Positions 1 to 9,148 are shown, counted from the stretch's first letter. The stretch is 28,356 nucleotides of DNA from Tritrichomonas musculus (GCA_039105265.1 JAPFFF010000271.1:1-28356), one strand, 5' to 3'. Notes: generated by a model not told the origin, from the sequence alone. Numbers and translations: made by a program.

Positions 1-1239
1 CTTTCCTATGATTAAATATTCAATGTTGTTTTTGTCAACAATGATTGAATTTTTAATGCTTGATATTATCTTTCTGTTTCCGAAATCAAGGCTCCACATT
101 CCGAATGAACCTCTTTTCGGGCTTCTGCTTTTTAACATATTATTAATAATGTCAAATTGAGTATCAGAATTAGAATTATTATCATTTTGTGAAAATATTT
201 GGTCATATATTTTTATATATGATTTTCGAGGTTTTACATTATTAAATGATTTGTAGCATATTTCCATAATAACTTGGCCATATGGGCCTCCTTTATGTAT
301 TACAAAACGACTAAATTTTTCTTTAGCTTTCATTGAGCCGATGATTTCATTTGTATTCGAGTTTACAAATGAAATGTTTGATCCCTTAACTAATGCTTCA
401 ATAAATGGTGTGAATGCTCTCTCGTTATTTTCATTAGAATCATTGACTTTGCAAGCTTTAAGTGTAAATTTTAGGCTTTTTCCTTTAATTGATATTCCAT
501 TCTTTTTTCGATCAATTATATATTTAGTAAGTTCCTGAGATTGCGTTTTTGATATTTTTTGCTGTTCTAAATTTGAGTTTTTTTCTATAATATTGTTATT
601 TACTGAATGTGTTGAATTAATTAATTCGTTAGAGTGTAATTCTGAAGATAAGTCGATTTTAGACGTACTATCTTGAATGTTACTCTGAGAGGATTGATTG
701 ATTTGTGAATTAATAATTGGTAAATTATTAACGTTACTATCATCCATAGATATATTTCCACTTTCATTTACCTGTTGTGGCTCAGAGTCATATTGATAAT
801 ATGAATATTGAGAGTAGTACGATTCAGATTCATCATCAATATTCAAATTAATCTGTTTTATCCGAGGATTAATTTTTCGAAACTGATTAATAGAATTTTG
901 ATTAGGCGAAAGAGATGAGCCCTTTGGTGAAATAAATCTCCTCCCATTTTTGTAGATAAAAGTATCTTTTGATGGGGATTGATTTGATAATGAATTCTTT
1001 TTTTGTGATGGATTTGGATTTGAGTTTGAATTTGACGAATTCAAATTATACTCAAAGTTGGATCTTTCTGAACCAATTTTTATTGTATGAATGACGGATT
1101 TTACCTGCTTGCAGCATGGAATTGGGCGGCGACATAGAACATTCTGAGATTTTTCCCTGTTGGATTGAAAACTTAACTGGGGAGTTATATCATCAGATGA
1201 GTCACTTGACTCACTGAAAGTAATCGTAAAAAGGCTCAT
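1..1239 (-). CDS. Tubby-like C-terminal domain protein, partial (3' end beyond the window)
   Basis: An uninterrupted minus-strand frame of 413 codons starts at the ATG at 1239 and runs off the left edge with no stop. Residues 1-240 are rich in Asn, Ser and Gln and look disordered. From about residue 245 the sequence resembles the tubby C-terminal barrel: a KGKSLKFTLKAC strand, later CYKSFNNVKPRKSYI (like the GFKGPRKM segment of tubby), then FGMWSLDFGNRKIISSIKNS near residues 378-395, like the NFHGRVTQASVKNF segment. Tubby domains bind phosphoinositides and often serve ciliary trafficking. That is family knowledge; the substrate here is unknown. The gene is divergent from the CFAP68-like gene across a roughly 1-kb AT-rich gap. 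A TCAAT stands about 18 bases before the ATG. The reading frame is certain; the family call is moderately strong because the end of the domain is missing. Confidence 0.72.
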   Translation of the reverse strand, partial: MSLFTITFSESSDSSDDITPQLSFQSNREKSQNVLCRRPIPCCKQVKSVIHTIKIGSERSNFEYNLNSSNSNSNPNPSQKKNSLSNQSPSKDTFIYKNGRRFISPKGSSLSPNQNSINQFRKINPRIKQINLNIDDESESYYSQYSYYQYDSEPQQVNESGNISMDDSNVNNLPIINSQINQSSQSNIQDSTSKIDLSSELHSNELINSTHSVNNNIIEKNSNLEQQKISKTQSQELTKYIIDRKKNGISIKGKSLKFTLKACKVNDSNENNERAFTPFIEALVKGSNISFVNSNTNEIIGSMKAKEKFSRFVIHKGGPYGQVIMEICYKSFNNVKPRKSYIKIYDQIFSQNDNNSNSDTQFDIINNMLKSRSPKRGSFGMWSLDFGNRKIISSIKNSIIVDKNNIEYLIIGK

Positions 1240-2216
1240 CTGAATGGAATATTGATGTTTTTTTTGCCCACTGAAATGATTTTGGTATTTATGAAAATAA
1301 ATTTGGCTCTTTTTTAACCTTTACGATTTTTATCATATTCAATTCTATTTAAATAAAAAAAGCACGGTACAAAATTGAAAAGGAACAAAAACGTAGTATA
1401 TTGAATTTTTCATAAAGATTGATTATACTTTAATTCAATTATTTGGAAATAAATATCCCACCTTTCTGAAGAATTTTACTGTAAAAATAACAGTTGTTTT
1501 GATATCTAATGACTTCATTGGAATGCTCAAATTCTGTTTTGTTATATATATTTTAACAGTTCACTAATTATTTACTTAACTTCTGCATTAATTGCAAGAT
1601 ATATATATATAAGTATTTTTTAAGTTAAGTTATTGTATAAATTTTATTTAAAACTTCAAGTAATAATATGCTGTCTTTATCATCCGCGTGAAAAAAACGA
1701 TTATTTTATTTTTTTTTTTTTTTATAATTAAATGTAGTAGAATTAATGTATAAATCATAAAGTACTTATAGTCAAATGTTCATATACTAATGCATTTGGT
1801 CTATATTAAACGCCGAAAAGCAAAGTTTGATTCTATTCAATAATTATTTTGCCTATAAAAAGTTTGCCTATTATAAAAGAAAGATTTCTGATATATAAAT
1901 CTACAAAGGTATTTTCAAAAAAAAAAAAAAAATATACATAAAAAAGTTATTTCAATAAAAAAAAAAAATATGAGGGCTAAAAAAATCACAAATTCGCCTA
2001 GAAAAAATGAATAGCATATGAACTATCTTTTAAAAAGATCTTTAATTGCATAAAATAATGTATTTTTATATTATTTAATCAAGATATTGAATTAATTAAT
2101 ATGCAAATTTTTTGTGTTAATATATGTATCTATAAATTCAAAAATATAAACTTTTTCAAAGTTTATTTAAATTTAAAAACGAGTTTTTTATTTATTAACG
2201 TAAAAAAAGTTTTGAT
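1240..2216. other. Intergenic region between divergent genes
   Basis: This very AT-rich stretch of nearly 1 kb has many A and T runs and no coding frame I can support. It must contain the promoters of the tubby-like gene (minus) and the CFAP68-like gene (plus). A copy of the recurrent CAAAAAGTT/GAAAAAGTT motif lies on the minus strand at 2149-2157. Nothing else is recognised. Confidence 0.6.
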
Positions 2217-2750
2217 ATGTCTTGCGCTTGTAATCTGAAGAATTATGGATGTAGAACACTTGTTGATAATTGGTACGAGCAACGTATTGCACTTGAAAAG
2301 CATTTTGGTGATACTGGAGTTCAAACAAAGGATATGACAGTTGAATGTCATATAAAGCCTTCTGAAGAAAATCCAAAATGGGAAATGGATTACCCTCCTG
2401 TCACGAGATCACAATATCAAGATGATACAGACATATCTCATCTTGAAGAACGAAATAATATCCATAGAAGAATTCGTACAGCAGATAGAAGAAGAAGACT
2501 TCAAGGAACAGCAACAATGGCTCAAGAAATTGTTCCCGGCTCAACACTTACTCCTCGTTATCTCACGCATCAATTTGAAGATCCAAATAAAACAAGATTC
2601 AAGACAACTTATCAAAAAGCTTACTGCAGGCCCGAAACATCATTTTATAGAACGCGAGGAACTAATTCACAGCAAAGCCCTAGAGCCAAAGTTAAGCCTC
2701 GTTATGCTTGCACTGATTCAACATGGTCACCAGGATGGAGGAAAAAATAA
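2217..2750 (+). CDS. CFAP68 (C11orf1)-like axonemal microtubule inner protein
   Basis: A 177-residue basic protein without signal peptide or membrane segment. It starts at an ATG preceded by AAAAAAAGTTTTGAT. From memory of the human CFAP68 (C11orf1) sequence, three motifs align in order: CRTLVDNWYEQR near residues 12-23 (RTLMGNWNQER in human), FKTTYQKAY near 128-136 (FETTYDTSY), and KPRYACTDS near 160-168 (PPRYKCTEKS). CFAP68 lies inside doublet microtubules of motile cilia, so a flagellated protist should have it. The middle section (about 35-120) is longer than in the human protein and unlike it. The stop reads TAAA. A second frame open at 2422-2862 is an overlapping shadow. The gene call is secure; the family is a motif-level match. 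Confidence 0.6.
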   Translation: MSCACNLKNYGCRTLVDNWYEQRIALEKHFGDTGVQTKDMTVECHIKPSEENPKWEMDYPPVTRSQYQDDTDISHLEERNNIHRRIRTADRRRRLQGTATMAQEIVPGSTLTPRYLTHQFEDPNKTRFKTTYQKAYCRPETSFYRTRGTNSQQSPRAKVKPRYACTDSTWSPGWRKK

Positions 2751-2956
2751 ATTCGTTTTAAACTTAGTGATCTTCTTTGTTATTAATTCATACATTTGTT
2801 ATGGAATTTTAAATTTTTTTGATATTAAATCTTATGATTTATATCGAAATAATCTCAACTAATATTCATAATGATTTGCACTTTTATTATTAAATGTTAT
2901 CTTTTCTTATTTTGCCTTATTTGACACAAAATTTTTATATTTTGAATTTATATTAT

Positions 2957-3430
2957 TTAAAAAATAAAGAAAGTTGCTATGAGAAAGATTAAGGAGCAAG
3001 CAAGATTGGAATATAAACCAAAACTAAGGTTTTCAATTGTTTTTCCTTCAAGGAAAAGCATTGCTAAGAGGAATGCTCCACTACTAGCAAGAGATAGCAA
3101 GTAACCAATGACTCTTGTTAATTTTAATGGAATAAGTAGAATGACAGCAACAGCTAACATTGCATAAGCCATGAGTTCAAAAGTAATTTGATTATGAGGG
3201 CCTCCTTCTTCAGGTGGTGAGCTAAGGTAGCGTAACGATTTTTCATAAACAAATACATCACCAATTGATGGTGGTGAGTCTGATGTTTGTTTCAAAATAT
3301 TAGCTTGTGTTAAAAAGTATTTAAAATATGGAATAACAAGTTGTCCTGGTGCATACCATTCTTCAGTAACTTTAACCCATGGCAAAGCGTAGGTGAGAAT
3401 GATGATACCGTATAAAATTATGCCGATCAT
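2957..3430 (-). CDS. Four-pass membrane protein, tetraspan topology, family unknown
   Basis: A 157-residue hydrophobic protein. The ATG at 3430 is used because the one codon upstream is GTG, not ATG. Hydrophobic segments fall near residues 2-19, 83-102, 106-126 and 138-156. A hydrophilic loop of about 60 residues follows the first segment and begins WVKVTEEWYAPGQ. One large first loop plus three close helices resembles PMP22/claudin/SUR7-type tetraspan proteins, but no diagnostic motif is seen, so I do not assign a family. It probably sits in the plasma membrane or an endomembrane. The gene is convergent with the CFAP68-like gene, about 200 bases away. Its stop reads TAAA. Confidence 0.75.
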   Translation of the reverse strand: MIGIILYGIIILTYALPWVKVTEEWYAPGQLVIPYFKYFLTQANILKQTSDSPPSIGDVFVYEKSLRYLSSPPEEGGPHNQITFELMAYAMLAVAVILLIPLKLTRVIGYLLSLASSGAFLLAMLFLEGKTIENLSFGLYSNLACSLIFLIATFFIF

Positions 3431-3669
3431 CACGAATTTACTAATAAAAAGTTATGTGACTTGTTTAGAATTTTTCATAAATTATTGTTATCGCAATTTG
3501 TACCTTTATTGACGATAATTGCGCAAAAAAAGTATTTATGGGCATTATTTCAAATAAAAATTAAAAAAATAAATTTTTTTAAATTGAATAAATATTGATC
3601 TTCTATAAAACTAAGAGAAAAGTATTTATAGATATATATTATATTTATTATAAACAATCATATAAAGAT

Positions 3670-4758
3670 TTAAAGTTTAATGTGTTCTGGTGTTTTTGGT
3701 TCATGTCTTAATTCGGCAAGATTTTCATTTCGTTTTTTTTTTCTTTCCGAGACTTCTCTTTGATGTAATTCTGTTTTTGCATTAATTGGAGGAAGTTTAC
3801 TTGGTTCAATACTATCTCCATATTTTGTTATAAATGGATGCATTATAGCTTCCTCAGCAGTAATTCTTTTGGATGGAGTTAATTGAAGCATCTGTAAAAG
3901 AAGATCGATAGAATCTTTGAAACGTTCAGGAATTTTTTCTTCGAGATGTTCTTTTAATCGACTTGGTTGTTTTGTCTTATTTACAAATAAGCAATTCTTA
4001 TCGAGGTTTTTGAATTCTGGCCATTCTGTAAGATCAGGAGTTCCACACATTTCAAATATAGCTTGTGCTTGAGGTATTTCTTTTGCATTATCACGAGGGC
4101 ATTGGAAAAGAATGTCTTTTGTAATTAATTCATATATGATGCAACCAACGCTCCATATATCAACTTCATATTTATATTGTTTGCAATCAAGAAGTAGTTC
4201 TGGAGCTCGGTAGTATAATGTTATGACTTTTGACGTATATCTTGTTTGACTGTTCTCAACAATTCTGCGTGCAAGTCCAAAATCGCCAAGCTTAAGAACA
4301 TTTTTATCTGTGATAAAAATATTAGCTGGTTTAAGATCTCTATGAATTATATGAGAGTTTTGGCACACTTTCAATGAAACGAGAAGTTGCTTAATAAATG
4401 ATACAATGTGTTCATCAGTAAAAGGATTTTCTTCTGTGTAAATTAGGCCATATAAATCATATTCGCAATAATCAAATGCTAAGTAAACTTCATCATCACT
4501 TGTTGTTATAATATTTCTCAGACCAATAATATTATCATGATGAAGCCAGCGGAGAATCCTTATTTCTCTGATTGAATTCAATGGAAATCCTTCATTTTCC
4601 TGAGATTTTAAAATTTTAATTTTTTTCAAAGCAAGTATTCTATTAGTTTCAATCTCGCGGCATTTATAAACTGTTCCATAAGTTCCTTCTCCAACAACAG
4701 CAATTTTTTCAAACATTTCTTCAATATTTCTAATTAGGATATTTGGTGTTTCGCACAT
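3670..4758 (-). CDS. Cyclin-dependent kinase, CDK9/CDK12-like
   Basis: A 362-residue Ser/Thr kinase. The glycine loop GEGTYG is at 23-28, the ATP lysine in LALKK at 45, and the PSTAIRE-equivalent helix PLNSIRE at 59-65, preceded by EGF as in CDK9/12/13. HRDLKPAN begins at 139 and DFG lies at 159-161. The activation segment YTSKVITLYYRAPE is near 174-187, and its KVITL is the CDK9/CDK12 form. All catalytic residues are present, so it should be active with a cyclin. Family members phosphorylate the RNA polymerase II tail; that role is inferred here. The C-terminal 50 residues are basic and charged. A TCATTAAC just before the ATG fits a trichomonad initiator. The stop reads TAAA. The cyclin gene at 11937 is a possible but unproven partner. 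Confidence 0.9.
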   Translation of the reverse strand: MCETPNILIRNIEEMFEKIAVVGEGTYGTVYKCREIETNRILALKKIKILKSQENEGFPLNSIREIRILRWLHHDNIIGLRNIITTSDDEVYLAFDYCEYDLYGLIYTEENPFTDEHIVSFIKQLLVSLKVCQNSHIIHRDLKPANIFITDKNVLKLGDFGLARRIVENSQTRYTSKVITLYYRAPELLLDCKQYKYEVDIWSVGCIIYELITKDILFQCPRDNAKEIPQAQAIFEMCGTPDLTEWPEFKNLDKNCLFVNKTKQPSRLKEHLEEKIPERFKDSIDLLLQMLQLTPSKRITAEEAIMHPFITKYGDSIEPSKLPPINAKTELHQREVSERKKKRNENLAELRHEPKTPEHIKL

Positions 4759-4994
4759 GTTTTGTTAATGAATATGAATATTTGTTTTCTTTTTCATTTA
4801 CACAGAAAAAGTTAATGTAAAGCATACAAAGTTTCAATATCTTAAAAAAAAAAATAAATATTTAGTCCTATCTTGTGAAAAATATTTTATTTTCATTTTT
4901 TAATCAAATGTTTGCATATATATTTTGGATTTATATCATTTTATTAATTTTGTGGTTTAATTTATTGTATACTTAGTGTTTTTTGAAAATAAGA

Positions 4995-5514
4995 ACTCTT
5001 TTAATAACCCTTACAGCCGTAGGCCGTAGTTGGAGAGAGCCGTTGTCAAATCCGTAATTTTGACGAAACCCCTCTATACAATTGCCGTATTTTATTTGGT
5101 CGATTTTGAGAAGAAATTAAATTTTATTTTTTTTAAAATCTTCTGAAAAAGTTATGAGATTGAATTTGGATAATTGATATGAGCAGGTGAAGATGATTTG
5201 AGTAAATAATGTTATGCTGATGTTGAATAAAATCAACTTATATAACTGCAAGGACAACCATGTGCAAGTGAGATTAATTTCAGTAATAAATTGGTTTAGT
5301 TGGTTAAAAGGAATTTTTTATTTATAATATAAAGTATTCAAAGCAATTATTCAAAAAGTTTTGATATGACCATTTATTATTTGAAAAAGTTACCGTTTTT
5401 TATATGCCGTAATTTCAACTCCATGAGCCGTAATTCCAAAAATCGACATAAACTATTTAAAAATAGGTGATGTCGCCGTAGTTTACAAAACCGCCGAAGG
5501 GTTACTCTTTTAAT
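4995..5514. mobile_element. Non-autonomous Mutator-like element (MITE) with its 11-bp target duplications
   Basis: The element itself is 5006-5503 (498 bp). It is flanked by perfect 11-bp direct repeats ACTCTTTTAAT at 4995-5005 and 5504-5514. The termini are inverted: the left end begins AACCCTTACAGCCG, and the right end reads AACCCTTCGGCGG on the minus strand. The subterminal zones carry several GCCGTA copies (GCCGTAG, GCCGTAATT, GCCGTATTT) near 5015-5090 and 5405-5480. There is no coding capacity. Target duplications of 9-11 bp are the signature of the MULE superfamily, which is known from Trichomonas. The perfect duplication suggests a fairly recent insertion. Three copies of the CAAAAAGTT/GAAAAAGTT motif lie inside. 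Confidence 0.85.
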
Positions 5515-5963
5515 TTTGGTCAAATATGCATGCTGATCCATTCAAGTAGAGGTCATTTTGAAGGCTGATAAAAAATATCACAAATTAACTGGAGGTTCGA
5601 AGGGCAGTTCATATTAGAATAGAATTTTGTTTTGAATGAATAGACTAAACTTTGTTTGAAAAATATCACCACTTTCTCAATTTTTTTTGAAACTTTGTTT
5701 GCCTTAATTATTCTGAGTGCTACTTTTCATTATTGAATTTTTTCAGTGATTATTTTTTTAACATTAGAAAAAGTTGGTAAAAAAAAATATTTGTATCTTA
5801 ATAAAATGTTAGTAAACATTAATAATAATATATTATTTAATGTTCATCTATATATGTTATATTAGCTCTTTGGTCTGTATAGAAAAAAAAGACTGGTTCG
5901 GTAAGTATCATGAAAATGATGAACATCAGTCATGCATTAAAGATAGAAATGTAGAGAACAAAT
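5515..5963. other. Intergenic, nothing recognised
   Basis: AT-rich sequence between the MITE and the transposase pseudogene. No supported reading frame. One GAAAAAGTT motif lies at 5767-5775. The 5' end of the transposon should lie here, but I could not find terminal repeats. Confidence 0.5.
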
Positions 5964-7653
5964 CATGCCTTGAAATATGTAGATGATGAAACTTTTATTA
6001 ATCAATGTCAATCATCTTTTGGTGCTATAAAGGCCTTTGGCGGAGTTCACCATAACCAATACTCATATTTTATCGACTTAATTAGATCACAAAGCATTAA
6101 TGACTTTGGTTCTGATTTGAATTATGATCATCTATTAAATTCAGTCCAAAATGGACCTCATATCAAAGGAACATGGTCCAAAACAGAAACAAATAAATTG
6201 CTAAAAGTTATTAAATGATTGTGGATCTATCGATTGGATAAAAGTTGCTAGTCACATAGATGGGAGAAGCGGGAAACAATATTTCGACAAATTTCAGAGC
6301 CTTGATAAAAGTGAGATCATTGTTTCACATCAGAAACATATATTTTCATATAACTTTAATAAGTTTTTTTGTCGGCATTTACTGATTATCAAGAAGACGA
6401 AATTGTGAATAATATATTAACTAAATTAAAAAGCAAAGAAGTGGTTACGATAGCCTATGTTTCAAAGTTAGCTATGCTGTACTATTACTCTCTAATTGCC
6501 ATTGCTACAAAATATCTAATAGTTAAAGAATTAAATCAAAAAAGATGGCCTTTTGATGAACAAAGCAATATTATTATCGATAATTTTAATCAAAAAGTTC
6601 AAGAGCTATTAGATGAAGCCAATGATGAACCTCAAAAACTACTTAATTCTATCGGTGCTAAAGAATTTACGGCAAGCTTCTCATGGGTCTGAAGGTTCTT
6701 GAATAGACATAATTTAATTATGATAAAACCTCATAACAGTAGAAGAGGCTCGGTTAATAAATACATAAGAAAGTTTCAAAGACAATTCTCAAATATACTT
6801 CAAAATATGTTATCAACATGGATGACACGTCTATTCATGCTTACAACTTGGAGAAAAAAGTAGTAGGAGAAAAAAACAAAGAAGCTATTGAAGTTAACCG
6901 AGGTAAAGGTTACAGTAATATAGAAGGAACTTTTATAGCAACAACACAATTAGCAAATGTTGATATAATACCTTTAGCTATTGTGGCTGAAGGTAAATCT
7001 GAAAGAACAGAAAAAAAAAAAAATACAATGTTGACAAAAGTAATGATGAGCTCATTGCTCATTCGATCAGTGTTTGGGCTGACTCCATTGTGATAATGAA
7101 GTATTTGGAGTGGATACAAGAGCCATATTACAGAGGAAGTGAAACAATACACGAAAAGTCTCAAAATTGAGTTGATATATGTCCCAACTTGTTGGACTGG
7201 GACATATCAACCCTTAGATATACGAGTGTTCGGAGTTGTTAAAGAAAAATTGAGGAAAATACAACAAACACATACCATTCCAGATGATACGAGCAGATAT
7301 GAGTTAATTCATAATACAATGAAATCAATCTGGAATGATATCAATAACAAAGTATTTGAAGAAGCTTAGGAAATTCAAGGTCTTGAATTAAGTTCTGAAT
7401 ATGAATATGAAGAGATTTCCGATTTAGCAGAATATATCTCTTCTGGAGATGATCCAGCATTTCAACCAACATTTTCAAGTAATGAGATCAGTGATCCAAA
7501 ATATTCCACCAATTCTAAAACTAATGAATGTAAATGTGGCGAGTCAAAACTTATTAGTTCCATGTTTGGAATCAAACTTCCTTGTTCAGATTTGTATTTT
7601 TTAAAAATATTAAACCAAATATACATAAACAGAAATAGCAATATCACCATTTG
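5964..7653 (+). pseudogene. Decayed DNA-transposon transposase, Myb domain plus pogo/Tigger-like DDD domain
   Basis: Collinear pieces in changing frames make up one broken transposase gene. A Myb/SANT-like repeat comes first: GTWSKTETNKLLKVI near 6160-6210, then, in another frame after a stop at 6216-6218, DWIKVASHIDGRSGKQYFDKF. A CENP-B type helix follows, with FTASFSWV before a TGA at 6690-6692 and RFLNRHNL after it. The catalytic part begins MDDTSIHAYN near 6818 (first Asp). The second Asp region near 7105-7125 is disrupted by a frame change just before SHITEEVKQY. Then IELIYVPTCWTGTYQPLD near 7165-7225 supplies the third Asp in the QPLD motif typical of pogo/Tigger. A TAG at 7367-7369 is followed by an acidic in-frame tail to 7653. 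At least four to five lesions show the copy is dead. No clear terminal inverted repeats were found. Confidence 0.8.
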
Positions 7654-7759
7654 AATATATTGTTTTAGTAGTATAGTATAGGCGGTGCTCTCTACTTTCA
7701 CCCTGCCTACACCGCTTCGCTACAAGCTCATCTACGATTCGCTTTCGCTCGCGCTACTT

Positions 7760-7783
7760 CAGGGGTTCTCACCCCTGAACCCC
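7760..7783. repeat. Two mutually exclusive perfect inverted repeats
   Basis: CAGGGGT (7760-7766) and ACCCCTG (7771-7777) form a 7-bp stem with a 4-base loop. GGGGTTC (7762-7768) and GAACCCC (7777-7783) form an alternative 7-bp stem with an 8-base loop. The two share bases and cannot coexist. The sequence is strikingly GC-rich for this genome and lies downstream of the minus-strand frames. Confidence 0.8.
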
Positions 7784-7876
7784 TTATATTTTGTCACATC
7801 ACAATAAAAGTGCATATTTGTTAAAAAAAAGTGTCAGCATATAAAAAGTGGATTTCACTGCTTATAAAAAGACTAC

Positions 7877-7904
7877 GAAAAATAATAAATGAAAAATAAT
7901 AAAT
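7877..7904. repeat. 14-bp tandem repeat, two copies
   Basis: GAAAAATAATAAAT occurs twice in direct succession (7877-7890, 7891-7904), just beyond the stop of the minus-strand fibre-like frame. It is low-complexity, probably replication slippage. Confidence 0.8.
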
Positions 7905-7945
7905 GAAACTTTATTAAGATTGAAATGTACCGAATTAGCTAACAT

Positions 7946-8680
7946 TTATGGTTTTGAATAAACTTCAAGATATGTTGTACGTGTATAATTTGAACCAAAT
8001 GAATCCTTTAGTTCATCTGGAACTTTACAATAACCATTTGAATCTTGAGTTAATGGTTCTGTATTTCCATTTAATTCATCAATATAATAAAAGCATTCCT
8101 CAGTCTCTATATCCCATTTGGATCTGACATAGTGTTTGACATCATTATTATCATTAAATACTCCAACATATTCAGTATCATCATTATACGTAACAAAACA
8201 TATATCGAAATAAAGGACACCCCCTCCTCTATCAATAATATCTATAAAATCATTTTCACCAACTTCATGATATGTAAACCCTTGATAGAAATCAGGCAAA
8301 GATGGCCCATGTGGTTCTAATGCATAAATTCTTGCTTCTAATTCTGCAATTTTTGTTTTTAATGTTGTATTCTCTCTCTCTAAATTTGATATTTTACTAT
8401 TTATTGTTACGATACTAGCAACATGTTCACCTACTAATATAGTTAAATCTTGTTGAGATTTAATATAAGTATTTAAATCACTTTTCAAAGCATATTTGGA
8501 ATCGCAATCACTATTAACTGTATCTAATGCAGTATTTACTTCATCAATAGTAGGAAACTCATTTAATGCAGAAGTTAATGAAACAGTATTAGCTTCAGTT
8601 TGTTCATGCAATGTATCTATCTTTTTATGTAAAGCATCTATATCACAAGTATATGCTAGATCATTAATTGTAAATTTCAT
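7946..8680 (-). CDS. Coiled-coil, fibre-like protein of a virus-like element
   Basis: A 244-residue acidic protein. The first ATG is at 8680 (MKFTINDLAYTC); the frame is open further upstream only from TTG. Residues 10-125 look like a helical coiled coil with heptad-like Leu/Ile spacing, including NLERENTTLKTKIAELEARI near 110-130. After a short PHGPSLPDF linker comes a beta-rich, aromatic C-terminal domain of about 100 residues. A stalk followed by a globular end is the plan of trimeric fibre or appendage proteins; that function is inference. Its ATG overlaps the stop of the upstream frame by 4 bases. It could instead be a lineage-specific host coiled-coil protein. Confidence 0.6.
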   Translation of the reverse strand: MKFTINDLAYTCDIDALHKKIDTLHEQTEANTVSLTSALNEFPTIDEVNTALDTVNSDCDSKYALKSDLNTYIKSQQDLTILVGEHVASIVTINSKISNLERENTTLKTKIAELEARIYALEPHGPSLPDFYQGFTYHEVGENDFIDIIDRGGGVLYFDICFVTYNDDTEYVGVFNDNNDVKHYVRSKWDIETEECFYYIDELNGNTEPLTQDSNGYCKVPDELKDSFGSNYTRTTYLEVYSKP

Positions 8681-9024
8681 ACTTCTTTTCGCTGTATTCT
8701 CTTTAATTTGTATTCCACCCAACTTGTTGACATTATCATGCTTTTTTGTATATCTGATAATTTTCCCGACAATCTTTTAGAGTTTAGCCAATAGAGTTTT
8801 TCTGCTGGCGTTTTGATATTTTTTGCTTTGAATTCAGCTCTTAATTGATTATTTACATATGGAGATATTTTCTCGTAAGACTTAAATGCTTCATTTTCAT
8901 CATCAGCATCTTTTATTGCGTTAAAATATTCTATGTTCTCTTCTGTATCCAAGAGTAAGAGATAGTCTGGCGCTGTTTCGTCAGAGTCTTGCCTTTGCTG
9001 GGTGTTGTTGTCGCTGCAGTACAT
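8677..9024 (-). CDS. Small protein of unknown function upstream of the fibre-like frame
   Basis: A 115-residue frame taken from the ATG at 9024 (MYCSDNNTQQRQ) to a stop at 8677-8679 that overlaps the next ATG. The frame stays open upstream to 9213, but that part is antisense to a separate plus-strand gene remnant, so the shorter form is preferred. The composition is highly charged: an acidic middle (DADDENEAF) and a basic end (YKLKRIQRKEV). A hydrophilic helical protein is likely and no family is recognised. The 4-base overlap suggests it belongs with the downstream protein, both probably part of the virus-like fragment. Confidence 0.45.
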   Translation of the reverse strand: MYCSDNNTQQRQDSDETAPDYLLLLDTEENIEYFNAIKDADDENEAFKSYEKISPYVNNQLRAEFKAKNIKTPAEKLYWLNSKRLSGKLSDIQKSMIMSTSWVEYKLKRIQRKEV

Positions 9025-9148
9025 GCTCAAAAATGATGTGGTGGCCTCACGCGAAAAAATTAGATTTTTGGTAAACGGCCACCGCCTCCGAAATCTGTTA
9101 GATCCCTCACTTAGAATCTTTTTTTTTGAGCTCACGTCATTTTTTATC

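Larger units (their letters stand above)
7681..9140 (-). mobile_element. Polinton/Maverick-like element fragment (tentative)
   Basis: This block differs from its surroundings. It has GC-richer edges (about 7681-7785 and 8960-9115) and two minus-strand reading frames that overlap by 4 bases, the tight packing of virus-like elements. It lies between two decayed plus-strand genes. The downstream protein is a coiled coil followed by a beta-rich end, reminiscent of fibre-like proteins I associate with Trichomonas Mavericks. The GC-rich edge with an inverted CAGGGGT repeat also fits such elements. It is far too short to be a whole element (about 1.5 kb, where Mavericks are usually 15-20 kb), and no polymerase, integrase, ATPase or protease part is seen. 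Treat it as a fossil fragment. Ends are approximate and the family is uncertain. Confidence 0.4.

Noticed and set aside
341-538. 65-codon plus-strand frame
   Set aside because: It is antisense to the tubby-like gene, whose minus-strand frame is open over 413 codons and has a recognisable domain.
1240-2216. Possible replication origin or centromere because of extreme AT content
   Set aside because: The whole genome segment is AT-rich and no specific organisation is visible.
2422-2862. 146-codon plus-strand frame overlapping the CFAP68-like gene
   Set aside because: It is a shifted-frame shadow; the first frame carries the conserved motifs, and the tail beyond 2750 is AT-rich spacer translation.
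9002-9148. Plus-strand frame upstream of the broken gene
   Set aside because: It is antisense to the minus-strand frame and contains no recognisable motif; the coding-like part starts at the ATG at 9149.
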